A model generated the notes under the pieces. The model was not told the DNA's origin. It saw nothing but the letters and a program-made list of their open reading frames with translations, and made no database searches. Source: Nelumbo lutea (lineage: Eukaryota > Streptophyta > Magnoliopsida > Proteales > Nelumbonaceae). Taken from it: a stretch of 64,000 nucleotides of DNA. The stretch is from NCBI GenBank assembly GCA_022828595.1, contig JAKGHH010000002.1, positions 65,010,383 through 65,074,382 of the forward strand, in the 5' to 3' direction. Positions 1-12,125 of the stretch are shown here, in pieces. Every line of letters starts with the position of its first letter. Within the stretch, counting starts at the first letter, position 1. Made by a program: the position numbers and the translations under genes.

Positions 1-180
1 TGACAAGTCCGGATCTCCTGCCCACAACAATTCTGTCTACGTCTACCCACATAACATCATATGCACACATGGAGACATCTCATCCTCTTACATGGTATTA
101 TGCACAGGGAGATGTTCCCACCCAATAAATGGGGTAGTATGTTGTGGGTAGACGTGGGCAAGAGATCTAGAGTCCCCACT
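1..180. repeat. Short inverted repeat at the left edge
   Basis: A stretch near 12-48 and a stretch near 137-168 are inverted copies of one another; both include the words GTCTACGT / ACGTGGG and GATCTC / GAGATC. The arms enclose about 90 bp. It looks like the remnant of a small foldback element, possibly cut by the window edge. No coding potential is visible. Similar GGGAGATGTTCC words recur near 41900, so it may be a dispersed family. Confidence 0.4.
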
Positions 181-507
181 GACATCCCTAATTATAGTTG
201 AGATTATCACTCAGTGTCCGAGGTCCTGATTAATTGGCGGTTTCTATAGGGTGAACATGCTAATTGGCTGGTTAATCAATAACTCTATGACCCATTGAAC
301 TTTATAGTTTTTAGTCTGGTCTTAGATTGCATTTGACATTCTTAAGGATTTTTCTCCTTTTTTTTTCTATTAAAAATTCACTATTTATAGGGACATTTTA
401 ACTGCAAAAAGTAGATAAATCCTTAAAATAAGGAATGCCAATTGCAGCCTTAGTGTCACAAACATTGGTGAAGACAATGCTTGATTTAAATCTGGTAATA
501 AATACCA

Positions 508-849
508 TTTGGTTTGGGGGGAAAAGGGGTCTGAAATTGGAATAATAATGGATCATGTTGTTTGGTTAAGCCGATTTAAAAACCAGTTCCCATTCTTAGT
601 GGAATAACATTTTTCCATTTGAGAGAATGACTATCCCCCCTCCCCCTGAATGAGAATCCCATTCCAACCAACAAAAAAAAAAAAAACCCTCCCTCTATTG
701 TTGGCACTCTCTCTTCCAATGGCTGAACGGCTGAACCCTGCAAATTTTAGAGATCTGGAAATAATCTCATTTCAATTGTGATTCGAACCAATGAGGTTGG
801 GATTAGGCTATTCCAAATCTGATTCTGATCTAAACCAAACAGACCCTAT
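508..849. mobile_element. MITE-like element (TTTGGTTT ends)
   Basis: The left end carries ATTTGGTTTGG and the right end AACCAAACAGA, which are imperfect inverted repeats. The inside is made of GGAATTGGAAT / ATTCCATT type words, as in the better preserved copy inside intron 5 of the SOUL gene (25277-25485). No ORF is present. Assignment to a MITE family is inference from end structure and shared interior words. Confidence 0.4.
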
Positions 850-904
850 AAACAATTCATTTCACTAGAACAATCAAAGAAATATAATTAAGACTTACTG
901 GTTT

Positions 905-1249
905 GTGCGTCGATTGGTTCAATTGGATGGTCCGGTTCGATTTTTTTTTTGAGCACTATTTAATAGTTTGAGTATATTAATTAATCACTAGTTTTAATTT
1001 AAAAATACAAAATATTAATTAATCACTAGTTCTGACAAAAAATAAAAAAATAATTAAAATAGAAAACAGCCAAAAACTGTTGAATGAGTCAATTGAGTCG
1101 ATGGTTTGGCCGCTTGAGTCAATGAGTCATTGACCAATTCAACGATTTTTGGCTAGAGGCCGGGTTTGGGATAAAACAAAACCGGTTGCTGGATGGTTCC
1201 TGGGCCAAATGATCCGACTGTCTGGGTAAACGGTGGTTCTAAAACATTG
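905..1249 (-). mobile_element. hAT-type MITE, subfamily B, truncated
   Basis: The right half matches the copy at 37834-38118: GGCCGGGTTTGGG, then ACCGGTTGCTGGATGG, then GGGCCAAATGATCC, ending TTCTAAAACATTG. The left terminus of the family is not recognisable. The middle (about 960-1075) is AT-rich and may hold a secondary insertion. The copy is old and immobile. Confidence 0.55.
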
Positions 1250-1943
1250 GAGGATAGGCTTGTTGGTTGTTCTTGTTGCCTTGTTGGTATGATTATTTAA
1301 CGAGTTCTAAGGTGTTGTTTGGTCCTGTTAGTAGGTTTATGGTAAATTACTTGTTGAAAAGTAATTTATCACATAAGTTGCTTGACGTTTGTTATGAGTA
1401 AGTTCCTTTTACTCAGATTAATTCTTCATAGATGGGAAATCAAACCACTTTTTTACTTTTCTACTTATGCTCATTTGATTTCAGAAGAAAAGTCATTTGT
1501 TCTTTTTTTTATTTTTTTTATTTTTCCTGATATTTGGATACAAAGAATGCTGTTTTAGAATTTGGATATTGGGTTTTAAAAAATGGCTAACTTACCATTT
1601 TAAACAATAAATTAATTTAAAATTTAAAATTTTAATTATTTAAAACATAAAGTGATTAAATTGTTACTTAAAATTATTATTAGTTATAAATATAGATTAA
1701 TTGATAAAAAGTAATAAAATTATTATTAATAATAAACTATTAAATAACTAGTAAAATTATTAAATATTTAGTTATTAATTAAATAATTTAATTAATTATT
1801 ATCAGCTTTAATTAATTAAATTGAATAAAATGGTTGTCTAGATTTTTGAAAAGAATACCATTATGGGCTTTGGGGTTCACTTTAATTTGGCAAATGAGAT
1901 TGGTTTTAAGCAACAGGGCAGCTGTTGACCAATTGGTCTATAT
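1250..1943. other. Intergenic, very AT-rich
   Basis: No gene is recognised. Positions 1570-1830 are almost purely A/T with repeated TTAATTA and TAATAAA words. The short open frame near 1834-2055 runs into the adjacent MITE and is not credible as a gene. Confidence 0.5.
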
Positions 1944-2251
1944 CATGGCTTTCAAAACCAGACTGGATTGCACAATCAGACCAGAAAAACCAGGGACCGG
2001 TGAGGTAATCAGCTCCGTTTTACCCCAGAACCATTATTTTCCTCAAAACCATTGATTTAGTCAGCAAACCACTGACATGGGTGATCTAACCATTTAACCT
2101 AATTGAACTGTTCACTGGTTTGATCAGTTTTATTTTTTAAAATTTTTTATTTTTTTATCAGAATAGTTATTTGTTTGATTACGATTGGACCATTTGACCT
2201 AGGAACCGGACCCCTGTCGGTTCGTTGTCTGAATCGGTATTAAAAACCTTC
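1944..2251 (+). mobile_element. hAT-type MITE, subfamily A, with exact 8-bp TSD
   Basis: The element starts CATGGCTTTCAAAACC and ends GGTATTAAAAACCTTC, imperfect terminal inverted repeats of the CATGGTTTTYAAAACCGG family. It is flanked by an exact 8-bp direct repeat GTCTATAT (1936-1943 and 2252-2259). An 8-bp duplication is the hallmark of hAT transposition. The interior has the family landmarks: a GGGACCGGT block, CAGCAAACCACTGAC, a T-rich tract, TTATCAGAA, and GGAACCGGACCCCTG. It has no coding capacity. The same ends bound the 5.2-kb hAT element at 48428-53607. Confidence 0.8.
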
Positions 2252-2259
2252 GTCTATAT

Positions 2260-4550
2260 TAACTTTTCCCATCTATCAACGCCAGTGGCTATGGGAAAAC
2301 TTTTCACCATCTACCAATTGGTCCACCTCTTAGTTTTAGTGAAGGGCTAAATCCACAAAATCAAAGCCATTAATGAGTCAGTTTCTATCTGATCAAATTG
2401 AACCAACCGAATCGATTATATCAGTTATGGTTCTGTGATTTTGTCCTAATTACTAATAGCATTGGCTATGATTTTTGCTTGTTCTGAACTAAGCAAGACT
2501 TAAATAGATTATTGAGTTAATAATGTATAAAGGTTTCTTAGTTTTCTTAATTTTTATTATATTTTTTTGTTTAAAAGAATAAATTTATTAGATAATATAT
2601 AAGATTTAGTTAAAAACACTTGATTTATTAACATATAAACAATTTACTATTTTATTATCTTTTTTTATTAAGATTGTAATATCAGAAATAGAGTTTTAAA
2701 TTACGACTAATATAAATAATTAAAAATATCAGTATAACTAACTCTAATCAAGTCAGACACGATTATATATATTAATAATCAAAAGAGTTTTGCGTCTATG
2801 ATTTTATCCTGATTAATAATTGGTTTGAGAACAGTATATTCTGTCCCAAACCAAACCTACCCCTTGGATGAATCTGAATCTGATCCCAACAAGCCATTGC
2901 AGCCGTACTCAGGGAGCATCACTGTGTTGAAACTCTGTTGGGACCAGATTCGAACTCCCCGTTGACACCCATACTTTGATGTATTACATGGAACCCCTTA
3001 GAATTAAATGAGAGAGAGGGAGGGAGGGTATTATGAGAAGATGGGAGGAGAGAGAAAGGGGGAGGGCACTAGAAGAATTGAAGAATATGATGAGTAGACA
3101 ATTAGCTTACATTTTCTCATCAATCCTATTTTTTAAAATAAAAATAATAAAAAATTAATGAAACTGCATTGTTAACCCTACAGAGTTACAATTATTTTTA
3201 CCCAAAAATTGTCATTAATAATAAACATTGCAATTTGACCTGTCTTACCCCATCTATGCCAGAGTATATTTTTTTGATCATTGATCGGATTTAAGGAACC
3301 TGAAACTATGGTGACTAGGGACGAGGTGGGGATGGTATAACATAACTTTTAATATATATTGTATTATATTACATAATATAATATAGTTCTGACTAGGTTT
3401 AAAAAAAAAAAAAAGATTTGCAAGTATGAATGACTAGGGTGAGGTGGGGTAAATTTAGGAATCCCCATTCTTTGTGGGGACGAGGATGAGAGCAGATCTA
3501 CTCCTCACACCTGGCGCCTCACAGGCACCTCACATGCATGTTCTACAATGCATTGAGAGCATCTCCGTGCTTATTAGTTATTATTCACTGGAGATATTCT
3601 CAATGCACGGTGGATGTGCTTGTGAGGCGCCCATTTGTGAGGAACAGATCCCAGCTTGACGAGGATGGGAATGGGATTTCTAGCCCCATTGGGATATGGG
3701 CGAGAACAATGCAAAGTATTTGAGTTTAAGGTTAAGAATGGGGCATGAAAAACTCAGTCTCACCTCACCATGTTGCCATTCTTAATTATTAGAAGGGGCA
3801 AATTTGTCTCATAACATTTTGGCAACTTTTCTGGGAGTTCAACCACTTTTCCGGTGTTCATCTTTTCATGTTCATATAAAACCCACAAAAAGTTAGGTAT
3901 TATTTACTTGAAGAAAATGTTGGTGAGACGTATTAAAACAATTTTACTCATTCTAACAATAACTTACAAAAAAAAAAAAAAAGAAAATGAATTTTTATAG
4001 ATAAAATAGTGATTGTACACCCAAGTATATTACACCCATCGGTAAGTCCAAGTATATTGCACCCATAGGTGACACTTACCCGAGTGAATGAAGTTAGTCA
4101 ATTAAATAAACTTTTCCAAAAATGAATAAAGCTAATATCCAAAACTGGGAGGTAGATATGCATAGGAAAAAAATCAATTTGCCGCAAATCCACCGTTTAG
4201 GCGTTTATGGAATAACCCAACAAACATAGGATTGTTAGTAAATGAGAGACACTTTCCCATTAATTAACTTTCCCCTTTATTTATCGAAAAAATAAAAAAG
4301 GCAAACGGGCCTTTAAGTTCACAAATTGGAATGATTGCTCTGTCCCCGTTGAAAACGGCACGGGATCTACTGCTAAGTGCATACTGAGAATTTGGCTGGA
4401 TGACCAATTACGATTTAACACGTCGTTGTCGCATACTAGCGTGTTAATTTGTGATGGGTCACTCAGTCAAGTTCGCACATTTGTGTCACACCATATCTGG
4501 ATTAATTGAGATCGCAGTCCCAAACACAGCCCATCGGAATGGCATTTTGT
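2260..4550. other. Intergenic region upstream of the glucanase gene
   Basis: No gene is recognised. It contains a purine-rich GA/GGGA tract at about 3009-3065 and poly-A runs at 3401-3415 and 3968-3981. A segment at about 3495-3655 resembles one at about 33480-33640; both end with the words TGAGGAACAGATCCCA. The short frames here overlap that repeat and are not convincing genes. Confidence 0.5.
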
Positions 4551-4556
4551 TACTGC

Positions 4557-4563
4557 TATATTA
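4557..4563 (+). promoter_or_regulatory. Candidate TATA box of the GH17 gene
   Basis: TATATTA lies about 80 bp before the chosen ATG at 4639. This is a plausible distance for a TATA element followed by a 40-50 nt 5' leader. It is supported by position and composition only. Confidence 0.4.
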
Positions 4564-4638
4564 AGCAGGCGCTGAGAATTGAGAGCTGAAATTTGGGGAG
4601 TCGGAGTCGGAGACGGAGAAGGTGCCCACCGGAGGGAA

Positions 4639-7034
4639 ATGAGAGCTGAAGCGATGCGAGATTGCGCGTTTTTGCTAACACTTCTCTTCCTTTCTGGTCT
4701 GTCTTCGTCTTCTTCTTCAATTCATTCTTCAAGCTACTTTCGTGGCAGTACTCTTCATTGTGAATGACCAACGAACCTTTTTATTCTGTACTCTATTTAT
4801 GGTATCGTAAAACATTTGGTTTCATTGAGATCGCACGGTTTTTGTATATTAAAAATGTAGGAATTCGATTCAGCGCTCTGTGTTTCAGTCAATTCTGTTT
4901 CTAGCCGTCTTTCAAGCTCCTTCATGGCGTCCATTGCTCTTTTCTCAGTGTGTGTTAGAATAGAAGGAAAGTTTGGAGGAATGAGCCTCAGTTAATTACA
5001 GAGTAGAGCAATTTACACTTTAACATAGAAAGCAGTTTAAATTTGAAAATCCGAAGATAGTTGTTGGCTTTGCTCTGCTCTGCTGAGTTGCTTTCCTTAA
5101 AATCTGTAATTTCTTTGAAGGAAATTAAAGATTTCACGTCTCAATAGGTTTTCTTTCTCTGATTCTGAGCAGTGATGTTCTTATTTTAATTATTTTTAAT
5201 CTGCCAAGGTTTCATTGGTTGGTTTTCGGGAACTGCAGTAGAGTGGTTCTGATTTCCAGCTAGAACTTTGGAAATCTTGCTCTTCTATTAATTTATCGTT
5301 TCGTTTTAAGGCTGATAATTTGAAAATATAACCGGTTTTCTGTTACATGTTTCTGCATTTCTTGATAGTTTTTTCAGACTTCTATATGTCTCGATGTTTC
5401 TACATTTCTTTATAGTATACTTCTACTTCATTCCTCCTTATCAAATTGCTAGTGTTTTCATTTCAAGACTTGTAATTTGAACCAGGAATCTTCATTCTCT
5501 GCTCTCAAACAATAGAAAAAAAAAAAAAACCTTGGTTTGGTGATTTCATCAGCTCATTCTTCCTTTTGATGAAACAGATTCAATTGTCCAGATCCTTGGC
5601 CTTGGGCTCGGAATCAACTATGGCCAGATCGCGAACAACCTCCCTTCTCCTTCCCGAGTCGCCTTCCTCCTCGAGTCCCTCAACATCAACAGAGTCAAAC
5701 TCTATGATGCTGATCCAAATGTCCTCCAGGCATTCTCCAATTCGAACGTCGAGTTTGTAGTTGGTGTTGGAAATGAGTATCTTCTGAACATGACGGACTC
5801 CAACAAAGCCCTGGCCTGGGTGAAGCAACATGTCCTGCGCCACCTTCCCTGGACCAGAATAACCTGCATCACCGTCGGGAACGAAGTTTTATCTGGTAAT
5901 GACACCCAATTGATGTCCTATCTCTTCCCGGCAATCCATTCCATCTACAATGCTCTTGTTTCCCTTGGAATGAATGACCGAGTGAACGTAACCACCGCTC
6001 ATTCTCTCTCCATATTAGCCAACTCCTTCCCGCCTTCCTCTGGTGCTTTCCGGCAAGATCTCGGTGAATACATCCAACCCCTTCTCAATTTTCATTCCCA
6101 GATCAAGTCTCCTTTCCTCATCAACGCGTATCCTTACTTTGCCTATAAAGATAACCCCAATGAAGTCTCATTGGACTACGTTCTGTTCCAGCCGAACCAA
6201 GGGATGACAGATCCAAATACAAATCTAAAATACGATAACATGTTGTATGCTCAAATAGATGCTGTTTATTCGGCGATCAAGAGAATGGGGCATACTGATA
6301 TAGAAGTGAGGATTTCTGAGACAGGTTGGCCTTCTAAAGGGGAGCCTGACGAGGTAGGGGCCTCACCAGAGAACGCCAGGATTTATAATGGGAATTTGCT
6401 GCGCAGAATAGAGGAGGGGCAGGGTACTCCATTGAAACCATCTATTCCGATCGATATTTATGTCTTTGCACTCTTCAATGAGGATCTGAAGCCGGGGCCG
6501 GCTTCTGAGAGGAACTATGGGTTGTACTATCCAGATGGAACTCCAGTTTATGACATTGGATTACGTGGTTATCTCCCAGAGATGGTTTCTGCTTCTAAGA
6601 CTAAGGTACTTCATTGAACTTTACTTCCAAAAGCTGTGGTTACTGGTTAGTCACTGAATGAATTGCACTCCTGATCAATTTCTCTGAAATTCAAATAACT
6701 ATCTCCCCACCTCATTTTCTCTCACCAACAATGGCTCCAACTAAAAGAATTGGGGCCTTAAATTCTACAAGTTTCTAAGTTCTGCTCCGGATCGAAATTG
6801 ATCCCAAATAACCGAATCCAGAAACTATGGAATTGGTCCCATGACCGGTGGCCCGGACATCTTAAGGGTCATTTAGTTTTTCCGTTAATATTCACATTCA
6901 ATTAATGAGCAAGGCAACTAAAAAGTAGAACAATAAATCTAATGTTATACCCACCTATATTCTCTTGTTTTATGCAGAACATGTCCTTTTTGGGATTTAT
7001 CATCTTCATCACAGCATTTTTAATCTGTGGTTGA
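4639..7034 (+). CDS. Glucan endo-1,3-beta-glucosidase, GH17, GPI-anchored type
   Basis: The product hydrolyses beta-1,3-glucan (callose) at the cell surface or wall. I read three exons: 4639-4747, 5578-6605 and 6978-7034, about 397 aa. Exon 1 encodes a signal peptide (CAFLLTLLFLSGL core). The mature part opens with GINYGQIANNLPSPS, the usual GH17 N-terminus. The acid/base Glu lies in ITVGNEVL (about residue 139, codon 5883). The nucleophile Glu lies in ISETGWPSKG (about residue 284, codon 6318). The small last exon encodes a hydrophobic tail after SASKTK that fits a GPI-attachment signal. There is no X8/CBM43 module. The junctions at 6605 (AAG|GT) and 6977 (CAG|A) are clean. The first donor is ambiguous: GT at 4742, 4748 and 4760 are all phase 1. 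The start is the ATG at 4639, with a second in-frame ATG at 4654. It resembles the Arabidopsis glucosidase 11/14 group. Confidence 0.92.
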
Positions 7035-9357
7035 GGAAGGCCTGCAAATTGTGCAGTACTCGACAAAAGAGGGAGAGGTTAAGAAAAAGGAGGAGCTGAA
7101 TCAGAAAGCACTGAAATTTTCCAACCTGTGATTATGATAGGACATCTGTGAGGTGAGTGATACAGTTCATTTTCTTTTCTATATCATTTTGGAAGCCATG
7201 GCCTATAGTATGTATGTATATATGTATATATGTATAGGATGATTGTGTTCTACCTAAATCCACCTGATTAGATGGTCTACTGCTCAGTTTTACTTCTTTC
7301 TGATGGTATAAAGTATTATAGAACACTAGGAAGAATTCCAGACAAATCTCTAGATCATTTGATTAGAATCAGATATTGGTTGGGTTAATTTTCAGCTAAC
7401 GAGATCTTCTAGGTGGGAGCTGACTAGCAGTGGCTCATCTCATATGTGACAACGTGTATGGACATGATTTCTGTTGCTTGTAGTGTTTGTTATATTGTTC
7501 TTATCTTACATGCAATCATGCAAATGAATCTTCTTGTACAAAAATTCTTCTTGTCTGCAATAGACAAATTTAATTTGGCTCCTACCCGGAAAAGAAGGCA
7601 TCGAGTGCTCCTCTTCCGGCTTCTTATTACCTTCGGTTGTCTAAAGTGCCCATGCTCAAATCTCGTAGACTTCTTTAGTTTTATTGGCAGCATCAATCAC
7701 TATTTCTTAACATAAACTTGTGGTGTTTGCCTTTCTCTTTCTTCCTCAAAGAGAATCAATAGCGGCAGTCTTCGGTGGTCTGAATATGTTCTAGTGTTGT
7801 CCTTGGTCCAATTCAAAATTGCAATACGAGGCATCTCAACAAGACGAGTCCACACCATCTTAGACATATATATAGCTGACCTCCAGATGATGGTCTTAGT
7901 TCTTTTCTTTCCTCTTTCTTTAATTCTTCCTTTCTCTCATTCTTTCTCTTTCTCCTTTTATCCCTGCCTTTGAACAGATTTTATATACTGCAGTGATACC
8001 GTATAGGATTACTTCTTTGTTATGGGCTAATGAATTTTAACCGGAAGAAATTCTTGAACCACAATGTGCGTTCTTGGGGCTTCCTACAGCATGAGACCTG
8101 TAAAGTGATTAGAGCGTTACATCACTTATGGTCCATATAAGATTACACTGCTGGATCTTCGAATCCATTGGACAAGCTAAGTAGTGGAGTGGAGTGGAAT
8201 GCAACTACCGCTGGGTCCAACCTTGGGAAAACAACAAATGAATCGTAAGCTAGAACTCTGAGTGGTATCACACGTTCCAAACCCATGGGACCCGCAATCC
8301 AAGATGGACTCAAGTATTCCAGCAAGGATGATTGCGACACTGATAGTGATGGATGTTTAGTCCATGTGGTGACTTCTAAGCTACCACATCTATATTCCAA
8401 CTGGTAGAACTATGTGAACCAATTAATCCACAAGCTGTACTCCTAATAATAAATCTGTAAAAACTGTAACCTGATTTCTTGCACAGTTCTACCTTCAATG
8501 TCAAATGTCGAAATAAGAAATGATTTTAGCGTCCATAATTTAACAAAGGACATGACAATAAACAGAATGAATGACAACTGACCTCATATAGTTGGGATAA
8601 GGCTTGAATGGTGGTGATGATTTTACCTCCCACATGGCTAATTTATGGCTGTTTCTACTTGATGCAGGGTAACCACAATACCAGGAAGTTATTTCATGCC
8701 AAGCACCAATTGAAGCCAATTTCGTTCCAGTGCCGTTATATTCAAGAACCTTTGTAGTAACTTAGAGGAGAGTCCATCTTATACATCCGCCATCCTGAAA
8801 TTGAGAAGCGATGTACCAACACTTCAATCTGTAAAATAATGAAACCATCTACAGGCATAATAAGGGTAGGATTAATTCATTTTATTAACGCGCGTCTAAT
8901 AAATGGGAAAAGTTGATCTAATCCATGACAACTTTAAGAACATAAAATTGGTTTCTCTTTGTAATGTACTGATCAGGATATATGAGCACGGACAGTTTTA
9001 TGTGTATAATAATTTTGTCTTTTATTTATTGGTGGCAAAATGAGAGTGAATAAGTGTCTAGTTTTGGGCTGATGGGTCTGAAGTGATCTTTTTATTTCCG
9101 GTATATGTAACTTCAATGCCAGAAAACAACTGGATAAGCTTTTGGGTTGTCAATGGTATCTGAAAGTTTGAAATTCCATTTGGATTTTAAAGTCTGTATG
9201 GATAGATTCTGCTTAATAATTGGATTGAACGCAGATTTGATCTCCTCTGATTTGATTTAAATTTATTCTGCATACACACACATTTCGTTACCCCTTTTAT
9301 GATACCCAGTTGATTGGTTATAAGGTTTTTCCCTTAATCCCTACATATGTATTTAAC
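7035..9357. other. 3' flank of the glucanase gene and intergenic DNA
   Basis: The first part probably includes the 3' UTR of the GH17 gene. No second gene could be assembled; the open frames at 7446-7715 and 8143-8400 have no recognisable domain. Around 8581-8620 the bottom strand carries the words AAGCCTTATCCCAACTATAT, related to the dispersed repeat found twice at 60.3-60.7 kb. A CT-rich tract lies at 7900-7960. Confidence 0.5.
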
Positions 9358-9660
9358 AATGTTTTTAAAACCGATTTGAAATTGGAATCGTTTTGGCCAC
9401 TGGGTTGATGTTTTGATTGTCTGGTTCGAATGGATAGTTCATTTTAATAAGAATATTTTAAAAAATTTAAAAAATAAAAATAAAAAATAGCTAAAAATCG
9501 TTGAATGGGTTAAACTGGTTGATGGTTCGATTTTCTGGGTCAACGGGTTGTTGACCAATTCAATGGTTTTTGGCTAAAGACCGGGTTTGGGGTAAATTGG
9601 AACCAGTTGTCTGAACAGTTCTCAGGCCAAATGGTCCAACCGTCCGAACCAACAGCAGTT
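9358..9660 (-). mobile_element. hAT-type MITE, subfamily B, one end missing
   Basis: The left end ATGTTTTTAAAACCGA is the family terminus. The inside carries the subfamily B blocks: GTTGACCAATTCAATGG, GACCGGGTTTGGGG and GGCCAAATGGTCC. The sequence stops at about 9660 without the expected terminal CAAAACCATG, so the right terminus is deleted. No target duplication can be assigned. Confidence 0.65.
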
Positions 9661-11006
9661 ATATACTATACATAATTATATAAAGTTTATAATTAAAAAT
9701 TTAATATTTTGTATTCATGTAAATTTATAATAGATGAATGTCAAAAGTGATTAATTTTAGGGAAAATGTCAAAAAGCAATTAATTTTAGGTCTGTAGTGG
9801 AATATAGAAATCTATATTCGACCTGTCCGTATTTTTCTGTTAATTTTTTTATCAGAATTTTTTAAAATCTTTTCGTTTTAAACAACAAAGCAAATTCGGT
9901 AAAAACGAATCGAATCTGATTAGTCAAGTTTCAATAATTGGATGATGTGGGTGAATCCGACACGATCACAACATCCCTAGTATGATCCTTCGAACCAAAT
10001 TCTCTGAATGAAGAGACAAAAAGCTCTCCCTCTAAATGACAAGGACGATACCCGAGGAAGAAAAAAAAAGGAATTTGAAAAGAAAGAAAAACTGAGTGTT
10101 TGAGGCTTCTCTTAAACTTGTCTACAGTAAAAAAACAAAAAAACTATGATACCAACATGAACGTATTTTTTGAGGAAATGTTCAATGGTGCAGTTTTCTA
10201 ATGTTAAATAGAGCGAGCCTGAAATATGGTGGTGGATACACAATGGTCTAATTACTTCTAACCAAGACCAGAATAGACTGGAAAATTGAATTAGTTCTAT
10301 TTTTCAAGAAATCGTTCATCAAGTGAAAATCAAACAATGAACCACTTGATCAAAATTCAAATAAGCCTTGATATCATCTCAAAAGAACCACTCAAACCTA
10401 AAAGTTTGTACCCTTTAATACTAGGTCAAGAATCATTTAACCTCCAACCTGAGGGGAATAGAAACTCAGTCGGTGGTGGCAAATTGCAACCGACTGATCA
10501 ACACTTCTCAGTTCTCACTCCAAAAGAAATTAACCTTTTAACGATTGAACAAACTTTCACTTTCATTTCAACTCTCTTGGGTTCCTTTTCTAAATTAAAA
10601 AAAAAAAAAAAAATCAAAACATTCTCATACCAATCACATGGGTCAAGAGAAAACTTTGGCTTTCCGCGTTCTGACAGACTGACTGCTGTGCACATTACTG
10701 ACGAATCAGCACTCCTCACTCAAAACTCAAAAGAAATAAACCTTGATGCTTAAACAACTTTGGTTTCAACTCCCTTGGTCTTGGGTACTTTACTAAATTC
10801 TAATCAAAGAAGTCATTCTCATGCTACCAATTCAATCATGAAATTACATGAATTTAGAGGAAAGGTAAGCCCTTCATGTTCAATAGCCAGCATGACTAGT
10901 CTTACGTGCCATGCAGAGCATGGGCTACTAAATGCCAAAATGCTCCACGGGTCCCAGTTTTACCGGTCAATCGGGCGATAAATCATTCATCCTATAAAAA
11001 CCCATG
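9661..11006. other. Intergenic; one unsupported open frame
   Basis: An open frame of 138 codons runs 10337-10753 on +. It crosses a 17-base A run (about 10598-10614), giving a poly-Lys stretch, and shows no recognisable domain, so I do not call it a gene. The rest is AT-rich unique sequence. Confidence 0.4.
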
Positions 11007-11910
11007 TGATGAAGGAAGATTTCGCCCGACCTGTCTATTACGAAACACGTGGCAGAAACAACAGCTCGGCAAAAGGGGTCAAGCCTAGGCAGGAACAAGG
11101 GGACACTAGCGGACTGAGCCCCCTACCAGGGGCCCGAACTGACCCACCTTGTAATAGCTCGGTATACACTTCACCGAACTGACCCACCTTGTAACAGCTC
11201 GGGATATACTTCGCCAAACTGACCCTTGTAACAGCTCGGGACACACTTCGTCGAACTGACCCACCTTGTAACAGCTCGGGACACACTTCGCCGAACTGAC
11301 CCACCTTGTAACAGCTCGGGATACACTTCGCCGAACTGACCCACCTTGTAACAGTTCGGGATACACTTCGCCGAACTGACCTGCCCTATAGATACCTCCG
11401 AGCTCAAGACCGCCTCGCTCAGCACTTCGCATCACTTGGCACCAAAACCAAACAATTCGTACCACGCCTGACACTAAGGAAGTTCGTGCCCAAGGGCGCC
11501 GCGCCTGACTGACTTGGGATCTGACGTTTGGCGGCAGCACCTAAACGGCCACCTGCCACTGCCATTGACACCGCCATCTCCAGTTAGATGACGGTTAGGC
11601 AGCGACGATTCTGTCTTAGCAGAAAGGACGACGGCCGAATCGACAAGCACAAGGGTAATCATACTTGACCTGACAAGGGCCCCGGGACGAGTGCACGAGG
11701 TGACTATAAGAGCCCCCTGCCCCCCGACAACGGAGGTATGCAAACTTTGCGCTATCTGGTATTACTTGCTTTTGAAGGACTCTAACTTGAGCTTCGGAGT
11801 CTCTACAGTTCCCCCCGGAGCTTCCCCATCTCCTCCATTTCAGGTTCCCTGCTACCCCGTTCGGAAGCAAGGCAGCGGACAGCTAAGACCGGCCGGATCA
11901 CGCTCCATCA
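11007..11910. mobile_element. Solo LTR, Ty3/Gypsy-like, with exact 5-bp TSD
   Basis: The element starts TGATGAAGGAAGATTT and ends CGCTCCATCA, giving TG...CA ends with TGATG/CATCA inverted termini. It is flanked by the exact 5-bp repeat CCATG (11002-11006 and 11911-11915). It contains a tandem array of a 40-bp unit (11145-11390), a TATA-like CTATAAGAGCCCCC near 11704, and the GAGCTTCGGAG block followed by CCCCCGGAGC near 11790-11820. A diverged homologue with the same layout is the solo LTR at 53817-54780. No internal retrotransposon domain is adjacent, so this is a solo LTR left by recombination. Ty3/Gypsy assignment is by LTR style only. Confidence 0.85.
11145..11390. repeat. Tandem array of a 40-bp unit inside a solo LTR
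   Basis: About six copies of a 40-bp unit are present, with core words CGAACTGACCCACC, TTGTAACAGCTCGGGA and TACACTTCGC. One copy (near 11220) is shortened by several bases. The open frames on the bottom strand here are artefacts of the periodicity. Confidence 0.9.
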
Positions 11911-12004
11911 CCATGAATACCGTTTCCTTAGCTTTTATGGTTCAATTGTCCGGTCCAAGGTGAGTCTTACAAAGTTACAACATTGATAGTTTGTTGAATA
12001 TAAT

Positions 12005-12125
12005 TAGACCTGTTAATGGGCCAGATTCTGGCTTGGCTATTGCCAAAGTTTGAATGGGCTCATCCTAAAGTCCGAAACTCATACACTATAAAGTCAGACT
12101 CGAAGCAAGCCCGTGAACGGGTCTA
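12005..12125. mobile_element. Small MITE, TAGACCTGTT ends
   Basis: It starts TAGACCTGTTAATGGGCC and ends GCCCGTGAACGGGTCTA, about 120 bp, with imperfect terminal inverted repeats. The 8 bp on each side are AATATAAT and AATATAAA, a 7/8 match, which suggests a hAT-type duplication. A second copy with the same ends lies at 28122-28253. Confidence 0.65.

Noticed and set aside
8143..8400. 85-codon open frame on -
   Set aside because: No motif, no neighbouring exons and no clear promoter; expected by chance in this length of sequence.
10337..10753. 138-codon open frame on +
   Set aside because: It crosses a 17-base A run giving poly-Lys, lacks any recognisable domain, and no splice partners were seen.
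11038..11540. Repeat-protein-like open frames on -
   Set aside because: They are produced by the 40-bp tandem array of a solo LTR; frames shift between units and no start or promoter is plausible on that strand.
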